Shown: positions 43,684-53,121, counted from the stretch's first letter. The stretch is 64,000 bases of DNA from Allobosea sp. Root483D1 (GCF_001429505.1 NZ_LMJW01000020.1:434983-498982); one strand, 5' to 3'. Numbers and translations: made by a program. Notes: generated by a model from the letters alone, not told the origin.

Positions 43684-44072
43684 GCAGCATCTCGCCCCCG
43701 CAGACGACGCCCTGGGTGCGCCAGCTCGCGGTCTGGCTCGTCTTCATCGTGCTCGACACCGGTACGCAGCTCGCCTTCAAATGGGGCGCGGACGGGCTCG
43801 GCGACATGGATTTCGGCCTCGCCATGATGGCCAAGGCGGTGTCGCTGCCGGGCGTCTGGCTGGCGACGCTCGGCTATATCGGCACTTTCGTCGTCTGGAT
43901 GGCGATCCTGCGCGACATGCCGCTCAGCCGCGCCTTCCCGATGACGGGGATGGTCTATGTCACAGTTCCGCTGCTCGCCTGGCTCACCTTCGGCGAGCAG
44001 ATCGACCTGGTCCGCGCCGGTGGAATCGCATTGATCATTGCAGGCGTGGTCCTGCTGGGGAGTGATGAATGA
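43680..44072 (+). CDS. Small four-helix membrane protein, SMR/EamA-like (second of two)
   Basis: 130 residues from ATG 43680 (ATGA overlap). Four membrane segments; helix 1 is WLVFIVLDTGTQLAFKWGAD, and helix 3 carries PLSRAFPMTGMVYVTVPLLA. It differs clearly from the 41308 copy but keeps the same fold and a matching Asp plus Lys/Gly pattern at the end of helix 1. The two proteins are separated by two enzyme genes and may pair as a heterodimeric exporter like MdtIJ. Confidence 0.75.
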   Translation: MSSISPPQTTPWVRQLAVWLVFIVLDTGTQLAFKWGADGLGDMDFGLAMMAKAVSLPGVWLATLGYIGTFVVWMAILRDMPLSRAFPMTGMVYVTVPLLAWLTFGEQIDLVRAGGIALIIAGVVLLGSDE

Positions 44073-44488
44073 TGCGCGGGATTGGCTCGGCCTTCGTGGT
44101 CGTTGCGGCTCTGATAGCGGCGCTGCCGGCCGCTGCCGATCCGATGGGCGACATTGTCGGCCGCTGGCGTGACTCGGACGGTGAGTCTGAAATTGCCATC
44201 AGCCGGTGCGGCCCGGCGCTGTGCGGCAAGATCGTCTGGCTGAAAGAGGCACGCTTCGACATGTTCAACCCCGACGAGGGCTTGCGGAAGCGCTCGCTGC
44301 TCGGCCTCCAGGTGCTCTCCGGCTTCAAGCCGGCGAAGGGTGGGCTGGAGGGCGAAGGCTACAACCCGGCCGACGGCAAGACCTATCGCACCACGCTCGA
44401 ACTGACTTCGGCCCAGAGTCTCGTGATACGTGGCTGCGTGCTCGGCGGCCTGATCTGTGACGACGATATCTGGTCGCGGCAGCAATGA
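44069..44488 (+). CDS. DUF2147 periplasmic protein
   Basis: 139 residues with a signal peptide (hydrophobic SAFVVVAALIAALPAAADP, cleavage near residue 23). The mature part has the DUF2147 start DIVGRWRDSDGESEIAI and the end IRGCVLGGLICDDDIWSR. Three Cys (CGPALCGK) and two later Cys could form disulfides. DUF2147 is a small beta-barrel domain of unknown role, resembling lipocalin-like binders. It is the eighth and last gene of the sigma-54 operon, hinting that the product or process reaches the periplasm. Confidence 0.83.
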   Translation: MMRGIGSAFVVVAALIAALPAAADPMGDIVGRWRDSDGESEIAISRCGPALCGKIVWLKEARFDMFNPDEGLRKRSLLGLQVLSGFKPAKGGLEGEGYNPADGKTYRTTLELTSAQSLVIRGCVLGGLICDDDIWSRQQ

Positions 44489-44546
44489 TTTCGGCCAACG
44501 CGGTGCCGCCGGCCAGCGGCCGCAAGTGAGGGGGATTGGGCCCGGC

Positions 44547-46274
44547 ATGTCGATACGGATGACGTCGCTCAGGTTCCGGCTGGTGATCGGCTTCATGCTG
44601 GTCAGCGTGCCGGCGATGCTGGCGTCCGCCTATATCGCGGCCCGGCTGATCTCGGACGCCTTCGAGGAGAATGTCGAGCAGTGGCTCGGCGACACCTCGC
44701 GTTTTTTCGCGCTGGAGATCGCCGAGTCGACGCAGGAGGCGCAGCGCGTCGCGGGCGTGATCGGGCACCGGCTTGAACAGTCGAGCGATGACCACAAGAT
44801 GCAGCGCACCGTCGAGCGCGAGTTCGCGGTGCTGAGTTCGGTCGGCTACGACCTGATCGCGATCTATCGTCCAGGCGGCGAGGTCCTGTTCAAGACCCGC
44901 GATTTCAGCAGCCTCACCCCCTTGCCGGCAGAGACCAGCCTCGGCCTGTTCCGGATCGAGACGGACGGCAAACGCTGGATCATGGCGGGCGCGGTCCAGG
45001 CCGTTCAGATCGGCGGCCAACCGGCCAACCTCCTGGTCGGGACCTGGCTTGACGAAGGCTCCTTCGGCGGCATCAAGGTGGTGACTGCGCTGGAGATCCG
45101 CTTCTTCGCGCTCTTCAACGGCAAGCCCGAACTGGTGATGCAGACGCATTCCGACCGCACGGCTACCGTGCCGGAGGACATACGGGCCCGATTGGAGGCC
45201 GGAGAGGAGGGGGTCTTCGACTCCGAGGCCGATGGCGGCGCCTACCGCGCCGTCTATTCGGGCCTGCGCGGCATCGACGGCCAGCTCGCGGCGATCAGCT
45301 TCATCGGCATGCGCAGCGAGGCGGGCTTCTTCGAGAAACTCGGCCGGGAGAGCCTGTTCCTCGGTATCTTCCTGCTCGGCAGCGCGATCTCGATCGTTGT
45401 CGGCATCCTGACCTCCGACCTGCTGGTGCGGCCCCTGCGTGCGCTGACCCATGGCGTGCGGGCGATCGCGGGTGGGGATTTCGGCCAGCGCGTCTCGGAG
45501 GGCGGCGGGCGTGAGATCGTCGAGCTCGCCAATGGCTTCAACGGCATGGCCGAACAGCTCGGCAAGCTGCAGGAACTCGAGGCGGAGCTGAGGCGAAAGG
45601 ATCGGCTGTCGGCGCTCGGCCAGGCGGCGATGGTGATCGCCCATGAGGTGCGCAACCCGCTCGGGATCATCAAGACCTCGACGGAGGTGGTGCGCAACCG
45701 CGCCAAGCTTGGCGGCGCCGAGGAGAAGATGCTCGGCTACGTCATCGACGAGGTCCACCGCATCGAGACGCTGGTGCGCGACTTCCTCGACTTCGCCCAG
45801 CCGAAGCTGCCGGTGAAGGTCGAGCTCCCCCTACGCGCGGTGATCGACCGGGTCGCGGCGATCGCGGCGCCGGAGTTCTCCCGCCAGAAAATCGAGCTGG
45901 CGATCGAGGACCAGAGCGGCGGTGCGACCGTTCTCGGCGATCCCGACCAGTTGCATCAGGCCTGCCTCAACCTCATCCTCAACGCGATCGACGCGATGCC
46001 GGAGGGCGGCATGATCCGGGCGAGCGTGCGTGCCAGTGACGAGACGGTCTCGCTGACGATCAGCGATGAGGGTGCAGGCGTGCCGGACGCGATCCGCCCG
46101 GAGATCTTCAATCCGTTCTTCACCACCAAGGCCAAGGGCACTGGGCTCGGGCTGGCCAAGGTGCAGAGCGTGGCGGAGGCGCATGGCGGCAGCACGGCTT
46201 GCGTCTGCGAGCCGGGGCGGGGCGCCGCCTTCACCATCGCGCTGCAGCGGGCGAAACCGGGAGTGCCGGCATGA
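44547..46274 (+). CDS. Membrane sensor histidine kinase (HAMP) for an NtrC-type regulator
   Basis: 575 residues from ATG 44547; the ribosome site GAGGGGG lies 13 bases before it, slightly far. Two membrane segments (about 15-37 and 270-292) enclose a periplasmic sensor of some 230 residues of unknown fold. HAMP follows near 293-345 (LLVRPLRALTHGVRAIAGG). The H-box is VIAHEVRNPL with H366, and the N-box is NLILNAIDAM; G1 DEGAGVPD and G2 GTGLGLAKVQSV are intact. The gene overlaps its regulator by ATGA and follows the eight-gene operon by 58 bp. Confidence 0.9.
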   Translation: MSIRMTSLRFRLVIGFMLVSVPAMLASAYIAARLISDAFEENVEQWLGDTSRFFALEIAESTQEAQRVAGVIGHRLEQSSDDHKMQRTVEREFAVLSSVGYDLIAIYRPGGEVLFKTRDFSSLTPLPAETSLGLFRIETDGKRWIMAGAVQAVQIGGQPANLLVGTWLDEGSFGGIKVVTALEIRFFALFNGKPELVMQTHSDRTATVPEDIRARLEAGEEGVFDSEADGGAYRAVYSGLRGIDGQLAAISFIGMRSEAGFFEKLGRESLFLGIFLLGSAISIVVGILTSDLLVRPLRALTHGVRAIAGGDFGQRVSEGGGREIVELANGFNGMAEQLGKLQELEAELRRKDRLSALGQAAMVIAHEVRNPLGIIKTSTEVVRNRAKLGGAEEKMLGYVIDEVHRIETLVRDFLDFAQPKLPVKVELPLRAVIDRVAAIAAPEFSRQKIELAIEDQSGGATVLGDPDQLHQACLNLILNAIDAMPEGGMIRASVRASDETVSLTISDEGAGVPDAIRPEIFNPFFTTKAKGTGLGLAKVQSVAEAHGGSTACVCEPGRGAAFTIALQRAKPGVPA

Positions 46275-47650
46275 GCCATTCCATCCTGGTGGTCGACGAC
46301 GAGGTGCGGCTCGCCGATGTGCTGGCGGCAGCGCTGGAGGATCTCGGCTATCGCGCCACGGCGGTGCACAGCGCCCGCGCCGCGCTCGCCGAGCTTGAAC
46401 AGGCGCGCTTCGATCTGGTGCTGACCGACCTCCGGCTGCCGGTGATGGACGGGCGCGCCTTGCTGCGCGAGGTCCGCCGGCGCTGGCCAGAGGTCCCGGT
46501 GATCATCATCACCGCCTTCGCGGCAGTGCGCGACGCGGTCGACCTCGTCAAGGAGGGCGCGTTCGACTACATCGCCAAGCCCTTCGAGATCGACGACGTC
46601 TCGGCCACGATCAGGCGGGCGCTGCGCCTGGCCGACGTGGTGCGGGACAATGAAAGGCTGCGCAGCGAGCTCGAAGGCCGCTACAGCTTCGATACTCTGG
46701 TCGGCAACAGCGCCCCCTTCCGCCGCGTGATCGAGCAGGTCACGGAGGTCTGCGAGACCAAGGCGACCGTGCTGCTCAACGGCGAGAGTGGGACCGGCAA
46801 GGAGCTGGTCGCGCGCGCGATCCACTTCAACAGCCCGCGACGCGACAAACCCTTCATCGCGGTCAATTGCGCGGCGATCCCGGAATCCCTGCTGGAGAGC
46901 GAGCTTTTCGGCCATGTGAAGGGCGCCTTCACCGGCGCGCTCGCCAACCGTATCGGGCGCTTCGCCGCTGCTGATGGCGGCACGCTCTTCCTCGACGAGA
47001 TCGGCGACATGCCGCTGCCTATCCAGGCCAAACTCCTGCGGGTGATCCAGGAGCGCAGCTTCGAACCGGTCGGCGCGACCCGGACCCAGACGGTCGACGT
47101 GCGGCTGGTCGCCGCGACACACACGGACATGCGCCAGGCCGTCGACCAGGGCAGATTCCGCGAGGATCTGTTCTACCGGCTCAACGTCTTCCCGATCCAG
47201 TTGCCGCCCCTGCGCGAGCGGGCCGACGACATCCCGCTGCTCGCCGCGCATTTCCTGGCGGAGCTCGCCGAGGCGATGGGCAAGCGCGCCACCGGCTTCT
47301 CGTCGCCGGCCATGGCCGCAATGAGCGCCTATGGCTGGCCCGGAAACATCCGGGAATTGCACAACTGCATCGAGCGGGCCGTGATCGTCGCGAAGGCGCA
47401 GACGATCGACGCAGCCGACCTGCCGCAGGACCTGTTCAACAGCAGCAGCCGCCGGAGCGAGCGGGACGGCTTGCCGCGCGATCTCGACGCCGAACTCGAA
47501 CGGATCGAGCGCGAGTTCATCCTCGAGGCGCTGCGCCGTAGCGACGGCGTTCAGGTGCGCGCTGCGAAATTGCTAGGCATAGCGGAAAGAAGCCTTTGGC
47601 ACCGCATTAAGAAACTCGGTATTAGGCTGGGCCGCGCGATCGCGGACTGA
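46271..47650 (+). CDS. NtrC-family sigma-54-dependent response regulator
   Basis: 459 residues from ATG 46271. The receiver domain has VVDDEVRLAD and phospho-acceptor D53 (LVLTDLRLPVMDG). The AAA+ domain has Walker A GESGTGKE (171-178) and the sigma-54-contacting GAFTGA loop (218-223), with Walker B GGTLFLDEIGDMP. The C-terminal Fis-type helix-turn-helix reads EALRRSDGVQVRAAKLLG then IAERSLWHRIKKLGI. All residues for activating sigma-54 polymerase are present. The only clear -24/-12 promoter found nearby is at 38183, upstream of the operon that ends just before this pair. Confidence 0.95.
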   Translation: MSHSILVVDDEVRLADVLAAALEDLGYRATAVHSARAALAELEQARFDLVLTDLRLPVMDGRALLREVRRRWPEVPVIIITAFAAVRDAVDLVKEGAFDYIAKPFEIDDVSATIRRALRLADVVRDNERLRSELEGRYSFDTLVGNSAPFRRVIEQVTEVCETKATVLLNGESGTGKELVARAIHFNSPRRDKPFIAVNCAAIPESLLESELFGHVKGAFTGALANRIGRFAAADGGTLFLDEIGDMPLPIQAKLLRVIQERSFEPVGATRTQTVDVRLVAATHTDMRQAVDQGRFREDLFYRLNVFPIQLPPLRERADDIPLLAAHFLAELAEAMGKRATGFSSPAMAAMSAYGWPGNIRELHNCIERAVIVAKAQTIDAADLPQDLFNSSSRRSERDGLPRDLDAELERIEREFILEALRRSDGVQVRAAKLLGIAERSLWHRIKKLGIRLGRAIAD

Positions 47651-47672
47651 CGACTCACGGGATGCCTTCTCC

Positions 47673-48563
47673 ATGCTTTCTCTCGTACGTCACGAACGCC
47701 CAGCCGGCGCCCGGCGCCGGCACGTCGCCGTCCTGGCCGGGCTCGTCGCATTGCTCGCCCTCTCCAACGGGGCGGTGCGGGCGAATGACGATGATGACGA
47801 CGACGATGACGATCCCAAGCGGGTCCTGACCGATCCGACACCGGCCAAGGGCTGGATCATCACGCTAGGCGGCTCCGTCCAGGTCGGCCCGCGCTATGAC
47901 GGCGCGAAGTCCTTCGGCCCGTCCTTCATGCCGTCGCTCTCCTGGCGCCGAGTCGGCGAGCCGGCCGGTTTCAGCGCTCCGGACGACAGCTTGGACTACG
48001 CCATCTACGATACCGACCGCTTCGATGTCGGCGTCGTCGGCAGCTATAATGGCGGCCGCTATTCAGGCTCGACCTACCGGCTCCGCGGCATGCGCGACGT
48101 GCCCTGGGCGGTCGAGGCCGGCCTCTACGCCGAATATTGGGTTCTTCCCGACCGGCTGCGCACCCGCGTCGAGATCCGCCAGGGCTTCAACGGCCATCAC
48201 GGCGTGGTCGCCGACTTCTCGGCCGATTGGGTCGAGCGGTTCGGCAGCTTCACCTTCGCCGTCGGCCCGCGCTTGTCGCTCGGCAGCGCCTCCTATATGC
48301 GCCGGAATTTCGGCGTCCTGCCGGGCGAGGCAGCGCTCAACGGCATGATCACGGCCTACAAGCCCGGCGCGAGTGCCAAGTCGGTCGGCCTCGCCTCGTC
48401 GCTGGAATATGCGTGGTCGCCGAGCTTCTCGACCACGCTGTTCGGCCGCTACGACCGGCTGGTCGGCGATGCCGGGAATTCGCCGCTCGTCGACAGGCTG
48501 GGGGAGCGCAACCAGTTCACGCTCGGCATCGGCGCGAGCTATTCCTTCCAGGTCGGCGGCTGA
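47673..48563 (+). CDS. MipA/OmpV-family outer-membrane protein
   Basis: 296 residues, 22 bp after the activator gene. A signal peptide ends near residue 38 (LSNGAVRA). The mature N-terminus has a run of nine Asp residues (NDDDDDDDDDPKRVL), possibly a metal-binding or spacer tail. The MipA/OmpV barrel follows: GGSVQVGPRYDGAKSFGPSF at the start and a terminal aromatic-rich strand FTLGIGASYSF. Related proteins act as scaffolds or outer-membrane adaptors. It is probably co-transcribed with the two-component genes. Confidence 0.85.
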   Translation: MLSLVRHERPAGARRRHVAVLAGLVALLALSNGAVRANDDDDDDDDDPKRVLTDPTPAKGWIITLGGSVQVGPRYDGAKSFGPSFMPSLSWRRVGEPAGFSAPDDSLDYAIYDTDRFDVGVVGSYNGGRYSGSTYRLRGMRDVPWAVEAGLYAEYWVLPDRLRTRVEIRQGFNGHHGVVADFSADWVERFGSFTFAVGPRLSLGSASYMRRNFGVLPGEAALNGMITAYKPGASAKSVGLASSLEYAWSPSFSTTLFGRYDRLVGDAGNSPLVDRLGERNQFTLGIGASYSFQVGG

Positions 48564-48591
48564 AGGCGCTGATTTCACGCGGGTAGCGCTC

Positions 48592-48739
48592 TGTCATTCC
48601 GGGGCAGGCCGACAGGCCTGAGCCCGGAACCCAGAACCGATGTCCCTTCCAAAAAGGCGCGTCGATTGCAGCGCCGGGATGATAACCCGCATCGGTTCTG
48701 GGTTCCGGGCTCGACGCTTCGCGTCGCCCCGGAAAGACA
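48592..48739. repeat. Palindromic intergenic repeat, family 2
   Basis: The left arm (48592-48642, TGTCATTCCGGGGCAGGCCG onward) and right arm (48690-48739) are inverted copies ending in CGGTTCTGGG-type sequence and the reverse, separated by 47 bp. It fills most of the gap between the convergent mipA-like gene and the ABC ATPase gene. It could end transcription from both sides. Confidence 0.72.
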
Positions 48740-48776
48740 GCCTGTTCCCTCCGAAGGAAGCGGCTCCAGGGCGGGC

Positions 48777-49838
48777 TCAGGGAACCAGGATCACTCCGGA
48801 GCTGGCGAAGGAGAGCCAGACCGGCGTGCCCGGCGCCAGCATGTCGTCGACATCGTGGCTGATGACGAAGAGCTCGCCGACCGCGGTCTCGATCATCAGG
48901 TCGAGATGGTTGCCGAGATAGGCGCATTTGCTGACCTTGCCGGGCAGGGTGCCCTGGCTCTCATGGCGTTTAACCAGGAGGCTCTGCGGCCGGATCGCTG
49001 CCTTGGCCGATCCAGGCTGTAGGCCGCGCGCTGCCAATGAAACGTTCGCCGGACCGATCGCGACAGCAGCCCGCCCGTCGGCGACCGATGTCACGGTGAC
49101 GCTGACCATGTTGGCATCGCCGATGAAGTCGGCGACGAAGGCGTCGGCCGGCTCCTCATAGAGCTGGCGCGGCGTGCCTTCCTGGGCGATGCGGGAATTC
49201 GACATCACGATGATGCGGTCGGAGACGGCGAGCGCCTCCTCCTGGTCATGGGTGACATAGGCGACGGTGAGATTGAGCGTCTGCTGCAGCTCGCGGATCT
49301 CCTCGCGCACGCGCCGGCGCAATTTGGCGTCGAGATTGGAGAGCGGCTCGTCGAAGAGCAGCACCTGCGGCTCCAGCACCAGCGCCCGGGCGACGGCGAC
49401 GCGCTGCTGCTGGCCGCCGGAGAGCTCGGACGGGTAGCGCTTCTCGAAGCCCTTGAGGCCGACCAGGGCCAGCTTCTCCAGCGCCATCTCCTGCGCCTTG
49501 GCCTTGGGCAGCCCCTTCACGGTCGGGCCATAGGCGGCGTTGTCGAGCACGTTCATGTGCGGGAAGAGCGCATAGGACTGGAAGACCATGCTGACGTCGC
49601 GATCGGCGGCCGACAGCCGGGTCACGTCCTTGCCGCCGATCAGGATCTCGCCTTCGCTGGCGATCTCGAGGCCGGCGATCATCCGCAGCGTCGTGGTCTT
49701 GCCGCAGCCGGAGGGGCCGAGCAGCGTCACCAGCTTGCCGGCCTCGATCGAAAAGCTGACGTTGTCGACCGCCGTCACCGCGCCGTAGCGCATGCTGACA
49801 TTGCGGAATTCGACGGAGGCGGGGCCGGCCTTGGACAT
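48777..49838 (-). CDS. ABC ATP-binding protein, FbpC/PotA-like
   Basis: 353 residues. Walker [10 protein letters not shown], signature [15 protein letters not shown], Walker [17 protein letters not shown] and H-loop [10 protein letters not shown] are typical of the CUT1/iron/spermidine group. The C-terminal TOBE region (about 275-350) includes [12 protein letters not shown]. It energises the fused permease encoded 9 bp upstream in the transcript (49848-52037). Last gene of the six-gene leftward inositol-region operon. Confidence 0.9.
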   Translation of the reverse strand: MSKAGPASVEFRNVSMRYGAVTAVDNVSFSIEAGKLVTLLGPSGCGKTTTLRMIAGLEIASEGEILIGGKDVTRLSAADRDVSMVFQSYALFPHMNVLDNAAYGPTVKGLPKAKAQEMALEKLALVGLKGFEKRYPSELSGGQQQRVAVARALVLEPQVLLFDEPLSNLDAKLRRRVREEIRELQQTLNLTVAYVTHDQEEALAVSDRIIVMSNSRIAQEGTPRQLYEEPADAFVADFIGDANMVSVTVTSVADGRAAVAIGPANVSLAARGLQPGSAKAAIRPQSLLVKRHESQGTLPGKVSKCAYLGNHLDLMIETAVGELFVISHDVDDMLAPGTPVWLSFASSGVILVP

Positions 49839-49847
49839 GGGAGGCGC

Positions 49848-52037
49848 TTATCCTTGTTTGATCGGCTCGGCGGCGGAGGAGGCGAGGGCGGGCGTGCCGC
49901 GCCGGCCGAGCTTGCGCTCGCCGACGCCGAGCTGGATCAGGCTGATGCCGATCGCCATGACCACGATCAGCACCGAGGAATAGGCGATGGCGAGGCCGAA
50001 TTCGCCGGCCTCGACCCGGCCGACGATATAGGCGGTGGCGAGGTTGTACTCGGCCGAGACCAGGAAGATCACGGCGCTGACCGTCGTCATGCTGCGCACG
50101 AAACTATAAACCAGCGCGGCGACGAGGGCGGGGCGCAGCAGCGGCAGCACCACCCGCCAGAGCGTGGTGAAGCTGCGGGCCGAGAGCGTGGCCGAGGCCT
50201 CGTCGAGGCTCCTGTCGATCTGCGACAGCCCGGCAATGCCGGAGCGCACGCCGACCGGCATGTTGCGGAAGACGAAAGCGATAACGAGGATCAGCCCGGT
50301 GCCGGTGATCTCGACCGGCGGCACGTTGAAGGCGAGGATATAGGCGACGCCGAGCACGGTGCCGGGAATGGCGAAGCTCAGCATGGTCGCAAATTCGAGC
50401 ATGCCGCGCCCGGCGAAGCGCTGGCGCGTCAGGAGATAGGCGGTGAGCAGGCCGATGATCGCCGTCAGTGGCGCCGAGATCGCCGCGAGTTTCAGCGTGG
50501 TGAAGAAGGACGGCCAGGCCGAGCCGTCGAAATAGAGCCCGCGGCTGAAATCGATCGAGAAGCCGGTGATGTAGTGCTGCAGTGTCGGGGTATGGTCGCG
50601 TCCCATCGTCTTCACGAAGCCGCCCATCAGGATGACGACGTAGATCACCGCGGTCAGCGCGACCCACGGGCCAATGACGAGGGCGGAGATCCAGGTGATC
50701 CGACGGGGCAGAGGCGTCGGCAGGCCGGAATCGCCCTTGCCGGTGACGGTGGTGTAGGACTTGTCGCCGAGCCAGCGCTGCTGTGCCCAGAAGGCGGCCA
50801 GCGTGAAGCCGAGCAGGACGACGGCGAGGACTGCCGCCTGGCCCTGGTTGTGCGCGGCGCCGACCACGGCAAAGAAGATCTTGGTCGAGAGCACTTCGAA
50901 ATTGCCGCCGAGCACCAGCGGATTGCCGAAATCGGCCATGCTCTCGACGAAGCCGAGCAGGAAGGCGTTGGCAAGGCCAGGGCGCAGCAGCGGCCAGGTC
51001 ACGGTGCGGAAGGTGGTCCAGCGTTTGGCGCCGAGCGTCTGCGAGGCTTCTTCCAGGCTCGGCGCGATACCCTGGACGACGCCGATCAGCACGAGGAAGG
51101 CGATCGGCGCGAAGGCGAGCACCTGGGCGAGCAGCACGCCGGGCAGGCCGTAGATCCAGCGCGAGCGCGGCACGCCGAACCAGTCGAACAGGAATGTCGA
51201 GAACAGGCCGGAGCGCCCGAAGAGCAGGATCAGCGCCAGGCCGATGACGAAGGGCGGGGTGATGATCGGCAGCACGGTGAGCAGGCGCATCGCCCGCTTG
51301 CCCGGCATGCCGGTGCGCAGGATCAGCAGCGCGCAGGCGAGGCCGAGCAGGGTGGTGATGAGGCCGGTCAGCACCGCCAGGATCAGCGTGTTCCAGGCGA
51401 CGCCGCAACTGGTGTTGGCGCTGAGGCAACCCAGCCCCCAGATCGTCGGGCTGAAGAAGCGCTCGACGAACTCGCCGAGGACGAGTGCGCCGCTGGAATC
51501 GACCAGAGCGCTGCGCAGGATCGTCGAGACCGGCAGGAAGATGAAGAGCGCGATCAGCATGATGACGATGCCGATCGAGGACGTCGTGAACAGGTCGCCA
51601 CGGCACAGGCCACGATAAGCCAGGCCGTGGCAGAGCAGCAGCAGGAGCGAGACAAGCGTCACCAGCGCGCCGAAGCCCATGCCGGGCTGGGCGGCGCCAG
51701 CGCCACCGAGCAGGGCTGCCAGAGCCGGCATGCCCTGGTCCTTGAGCGTGATGGCAAAGCCCTGGGCGAAGAAGACGACGAGGCCGACAAAGCCTATCCA
51801 GGCCAGCAGCTTGCCGGTGGCGGCATTCTCCTGCCGGGCGCTGAGCAGGCTGGCGAGGACGAGGGCGATGCCGATCGGCATGAGCCAGGGCGCCGCCCCC
51901 GAGAGCACGAGCGCCAGTGCCGTACCGCTCTTGCCGAACGGGTAACCGGCGAGGTTCATCCCCTCGGGCAGATACCAGGGGATGAGCGCATAGCCGAGCC
52001 AGCCGGCCAGCAGCACAAGCCTCGTCGCGGAACGCAT
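49848..52037 (-). CDS. Fused double ABC permease, FbpB/AfuB-like
   Basis: 729 residues carrying two BPD_transp_1 domains, as in FbpB and AfuB. Membrane segments run along the whole length, with two EAA loops: [20 protein letters not shown] in the first half and [20 protein letters not shown] in the second. About four extra hydrophobic segments precede the first domain, making it longer than Neisseria FbpB (about 510). Transports the ligand of the binding protein encoded at 52081. FbpABC members move ferric iron, while AfuABC moves hexose phosphates; the neighbouring IMPase and iol genes favour the phosphate-ester option. Confidence 0.88.
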   Translation of the reverse strand: MRSATRLVLLAGWLGYALIPWYLPEGMNLAGYPFGKSGTALALVLSGAAPWLMPIGIALVLASLLSARQENAATGKLLAWIGFVGLVVFFAQGFAITLKDQGMPALAALLGGAGAAQPGMGFGALVTLVSLLLLLCHGLAYRGLCRGDLFTTSSIGIVIMLIALFIFLPVSTILRSALVDSSGALVLGEFVERFFSPTIWGLGCLSANTSCGVAWNTLILAVLTGLITTLLGLACALLILRTGMPGKRAMRLLTVLPIITPPFVIGLALILLFGRSGLFSTFLFDWFGVPRSRWIYGLPGVLLAQVLAFAPIAFLVLIGVVQGIAPSLEEASQTLGAKRWTTFRTVTWPLLRPGLANAFLLGFVESMADFGNPLVLGGNFEVLSTKIFFAVVGAAHNQGQAAVLAVVLLGFTLAAFWAQQRWLGDKSYTTVTGKGDSGLPTPLPRRITWISALVIGPWVALTAVIYVVILMGGFVKTMGRDHTPTLQHYITGFSIDFSRGLYFDGSAWPSFFTTLKLAAISAPLTAIIGLLTAYLLTRQRFAGRGMLEFATMLSFAIPGTVLGVAYILAFNVPPVEITGTGLILVIAFVFRNMPVGVRSGIAGLSQIDRSLDEASATLSARSFTTLWRVVLPLLRPALVAALVYSFVRSMTTVSAVIFLVSAEYNLATAYIVGRVEAGEFGLAIAYSSVLIVVMAIGISLIQLGVGERKLGRRGTPALASSAAEPIKQG

Positions 52038-52080
52038 CGCTTCTCGCCTCTCGTCTCAGATGGCCGCGATCAGTCTGCGC

Positions 52081-53121
52081 TCACTTCGGCAGCGCCTTGA
52101 TCTCCTTGTCCCACTTCGTCAGCAGGCGGACGCGCTCGGCCGAGGAGCCGTATTTGACGAAGTCGTAGTTGATCAACTTCATCTCCGACATCTTCGGCGC
52201 CTGGGCCGGAACCGGTGCGTTCTTGTTCGAAGGTACCTGGTAGGACTTCGCCGGCGCGGCCAGCGCCTGCGCCGCCGGGGTCAGCGCCCAGTCGTAGAAC
52301 TTCTTGGCGTTGTCGAGATTGCGTGCGCCCTTGATGATCGACATCGAGCCGATCTCGTAACCGGTGCCCTCGCAAGGAGCGACCGGCTTGATCGGGTCGC
52401 CCTGCACGGCGAAGACGACGGCGTCGTGGATGAAGACGATGCCGACCGCGGTCTCGCCGAGGCTCGCCGCTTTGGCCGGGGCGGCGCCAGACTTGGTGTA
52501 CTGGCTGATGTTCTTGTGCAGGGCCCTGAGATAGTCGAAGCCCTTGTCCTCGCCCATCAGCTGAACGACCGTGGCGAGCAGCGTGTACGCCGTGCCCGAC
52601 GAGTTCGGGTCGGCGACCTGGACATCGTCTTTCAGTTTGGCGTCGAGCAGATCGGCCCAGCATTTCGGCTCGTTCAGACCCTTGGCCTTGATCTGCTGGG
52701 TGTTGAAGCCGAAGCCGAGCGCGCCGGCATAGATGCCGATCGAACGCTGCTTCGCCGCCTTCCACTGCGAGATGGACCAGTCGTTCAGGTCCTTGTTGGC
52801 CGGCGACTCGTATTCCTGCGTCAGGCCTTCCTCGGCCGCCTGAAGATGCGGGTCGCCGGTGCCGCCCCACCAGATATCGCCGCGCGGATTGGACGATTCC
52901 GCCTTGAGCTGGGCGTAGATCTCGCCGGCGGATTTACGGGTCATCGCGACCTTGATGCCGGTTTCCTTCTCGAAGGCGCCGCTCATGGCGCGGCACCACT
53001 CTTCCTGCACGCCGCAATACATCACGAGCGAGCCCTGGGCCTGGGCTGGGGCAGTGGCGAAAGCAGCCCCGGTGGCCGCGACCGCGAACAGTCCGGCGCG
53101 AAGCCGGTTCAATGACAGCAT
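52081..53121 (-). CDS. Extracellular solute-binding protein, family 1 (Fbp/Afu-like)
   Basis: 346 residues from the ATG at 53121, chosen because GGGAGGAAAAC directly precedes it and a signal peptide begins there (LNRLRAGLFAVAATGAAFA, cleavage near AQAQ); an upstream in-frame ATG gives an unlikely charged extension. The mature start SLVMYCGVQEEWCRAMSGAF and the GDIWWGGTGDPHLQA segment resemble AfuA/FbpA-like proteins. It delivers ligand to the fused permease. The typical double-Tyr iron motif of FbpA is not evident (the C-terminal part reads FVKYGSSAERVRLL), which argues against iron. Confidence 0.88.
   Translation of the reverse strand: MLSLNRLRAGLFAVAATGAAFATAPAQAQGSLVMYCGVQEEWCRAMSGAFEKETGIKVAMTRKSAGEIYAQLKAESSNPRGDIWWGGTGDPHLQAAEEGLTQEYESPANKDLNDWSISQWKAAKQRSIGIYAGALGFGFNTQQIKAKGLNEPKCWADLLDAKLKDDVQVADPNSSGTAYTLLATVVQLMGEDKGFDYLRALHKNISQYTKSGAAPAKAASLGETAVGIVFIHDAVVFAVQGDPIKPVAPCEGTGYEIGSMSIIKGARNLDNAKKFYDWALTPAAQALAAPAKSYQVPSNKNAPVPAQAPKMSEMKLINYDFVKYGSSAERVRLLTKWDKEIKALPK

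Noticed and set aside
44457-44546. Longer start for the sensor kinase, overlapping the DUF2147 gene
   Set aside because: The extra residues are Gly/Arg/Ala-rich with no signal or domain, while the protein beginning at 44547 starts with a proper membrane segment.
47597-47615. TTGGCACCGCATTAAG, similar to a -24 sigma-54 element before the mipA-like gene
   Set aside because: The -12 GC is not at the required 10-base spacing, and the sequence encodes the Fis helix of the activator.
47787-47813. GAT/GAC tandem repeat taken as a possible microsatellite or regulatory repeat
   Set aside because: It is in frame and encodes the Asp run of the MipA-like protein; kept as a protein feature only.
49248-52100. 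A 950-codon open frame on the plus strand
   Set aside because: It lies antisense to the ABC ATPase and fused permease genes. Its translation is rich in Arg, Glu, Gly and His without any domain, as expected from the opposite strand of high-GC genes.
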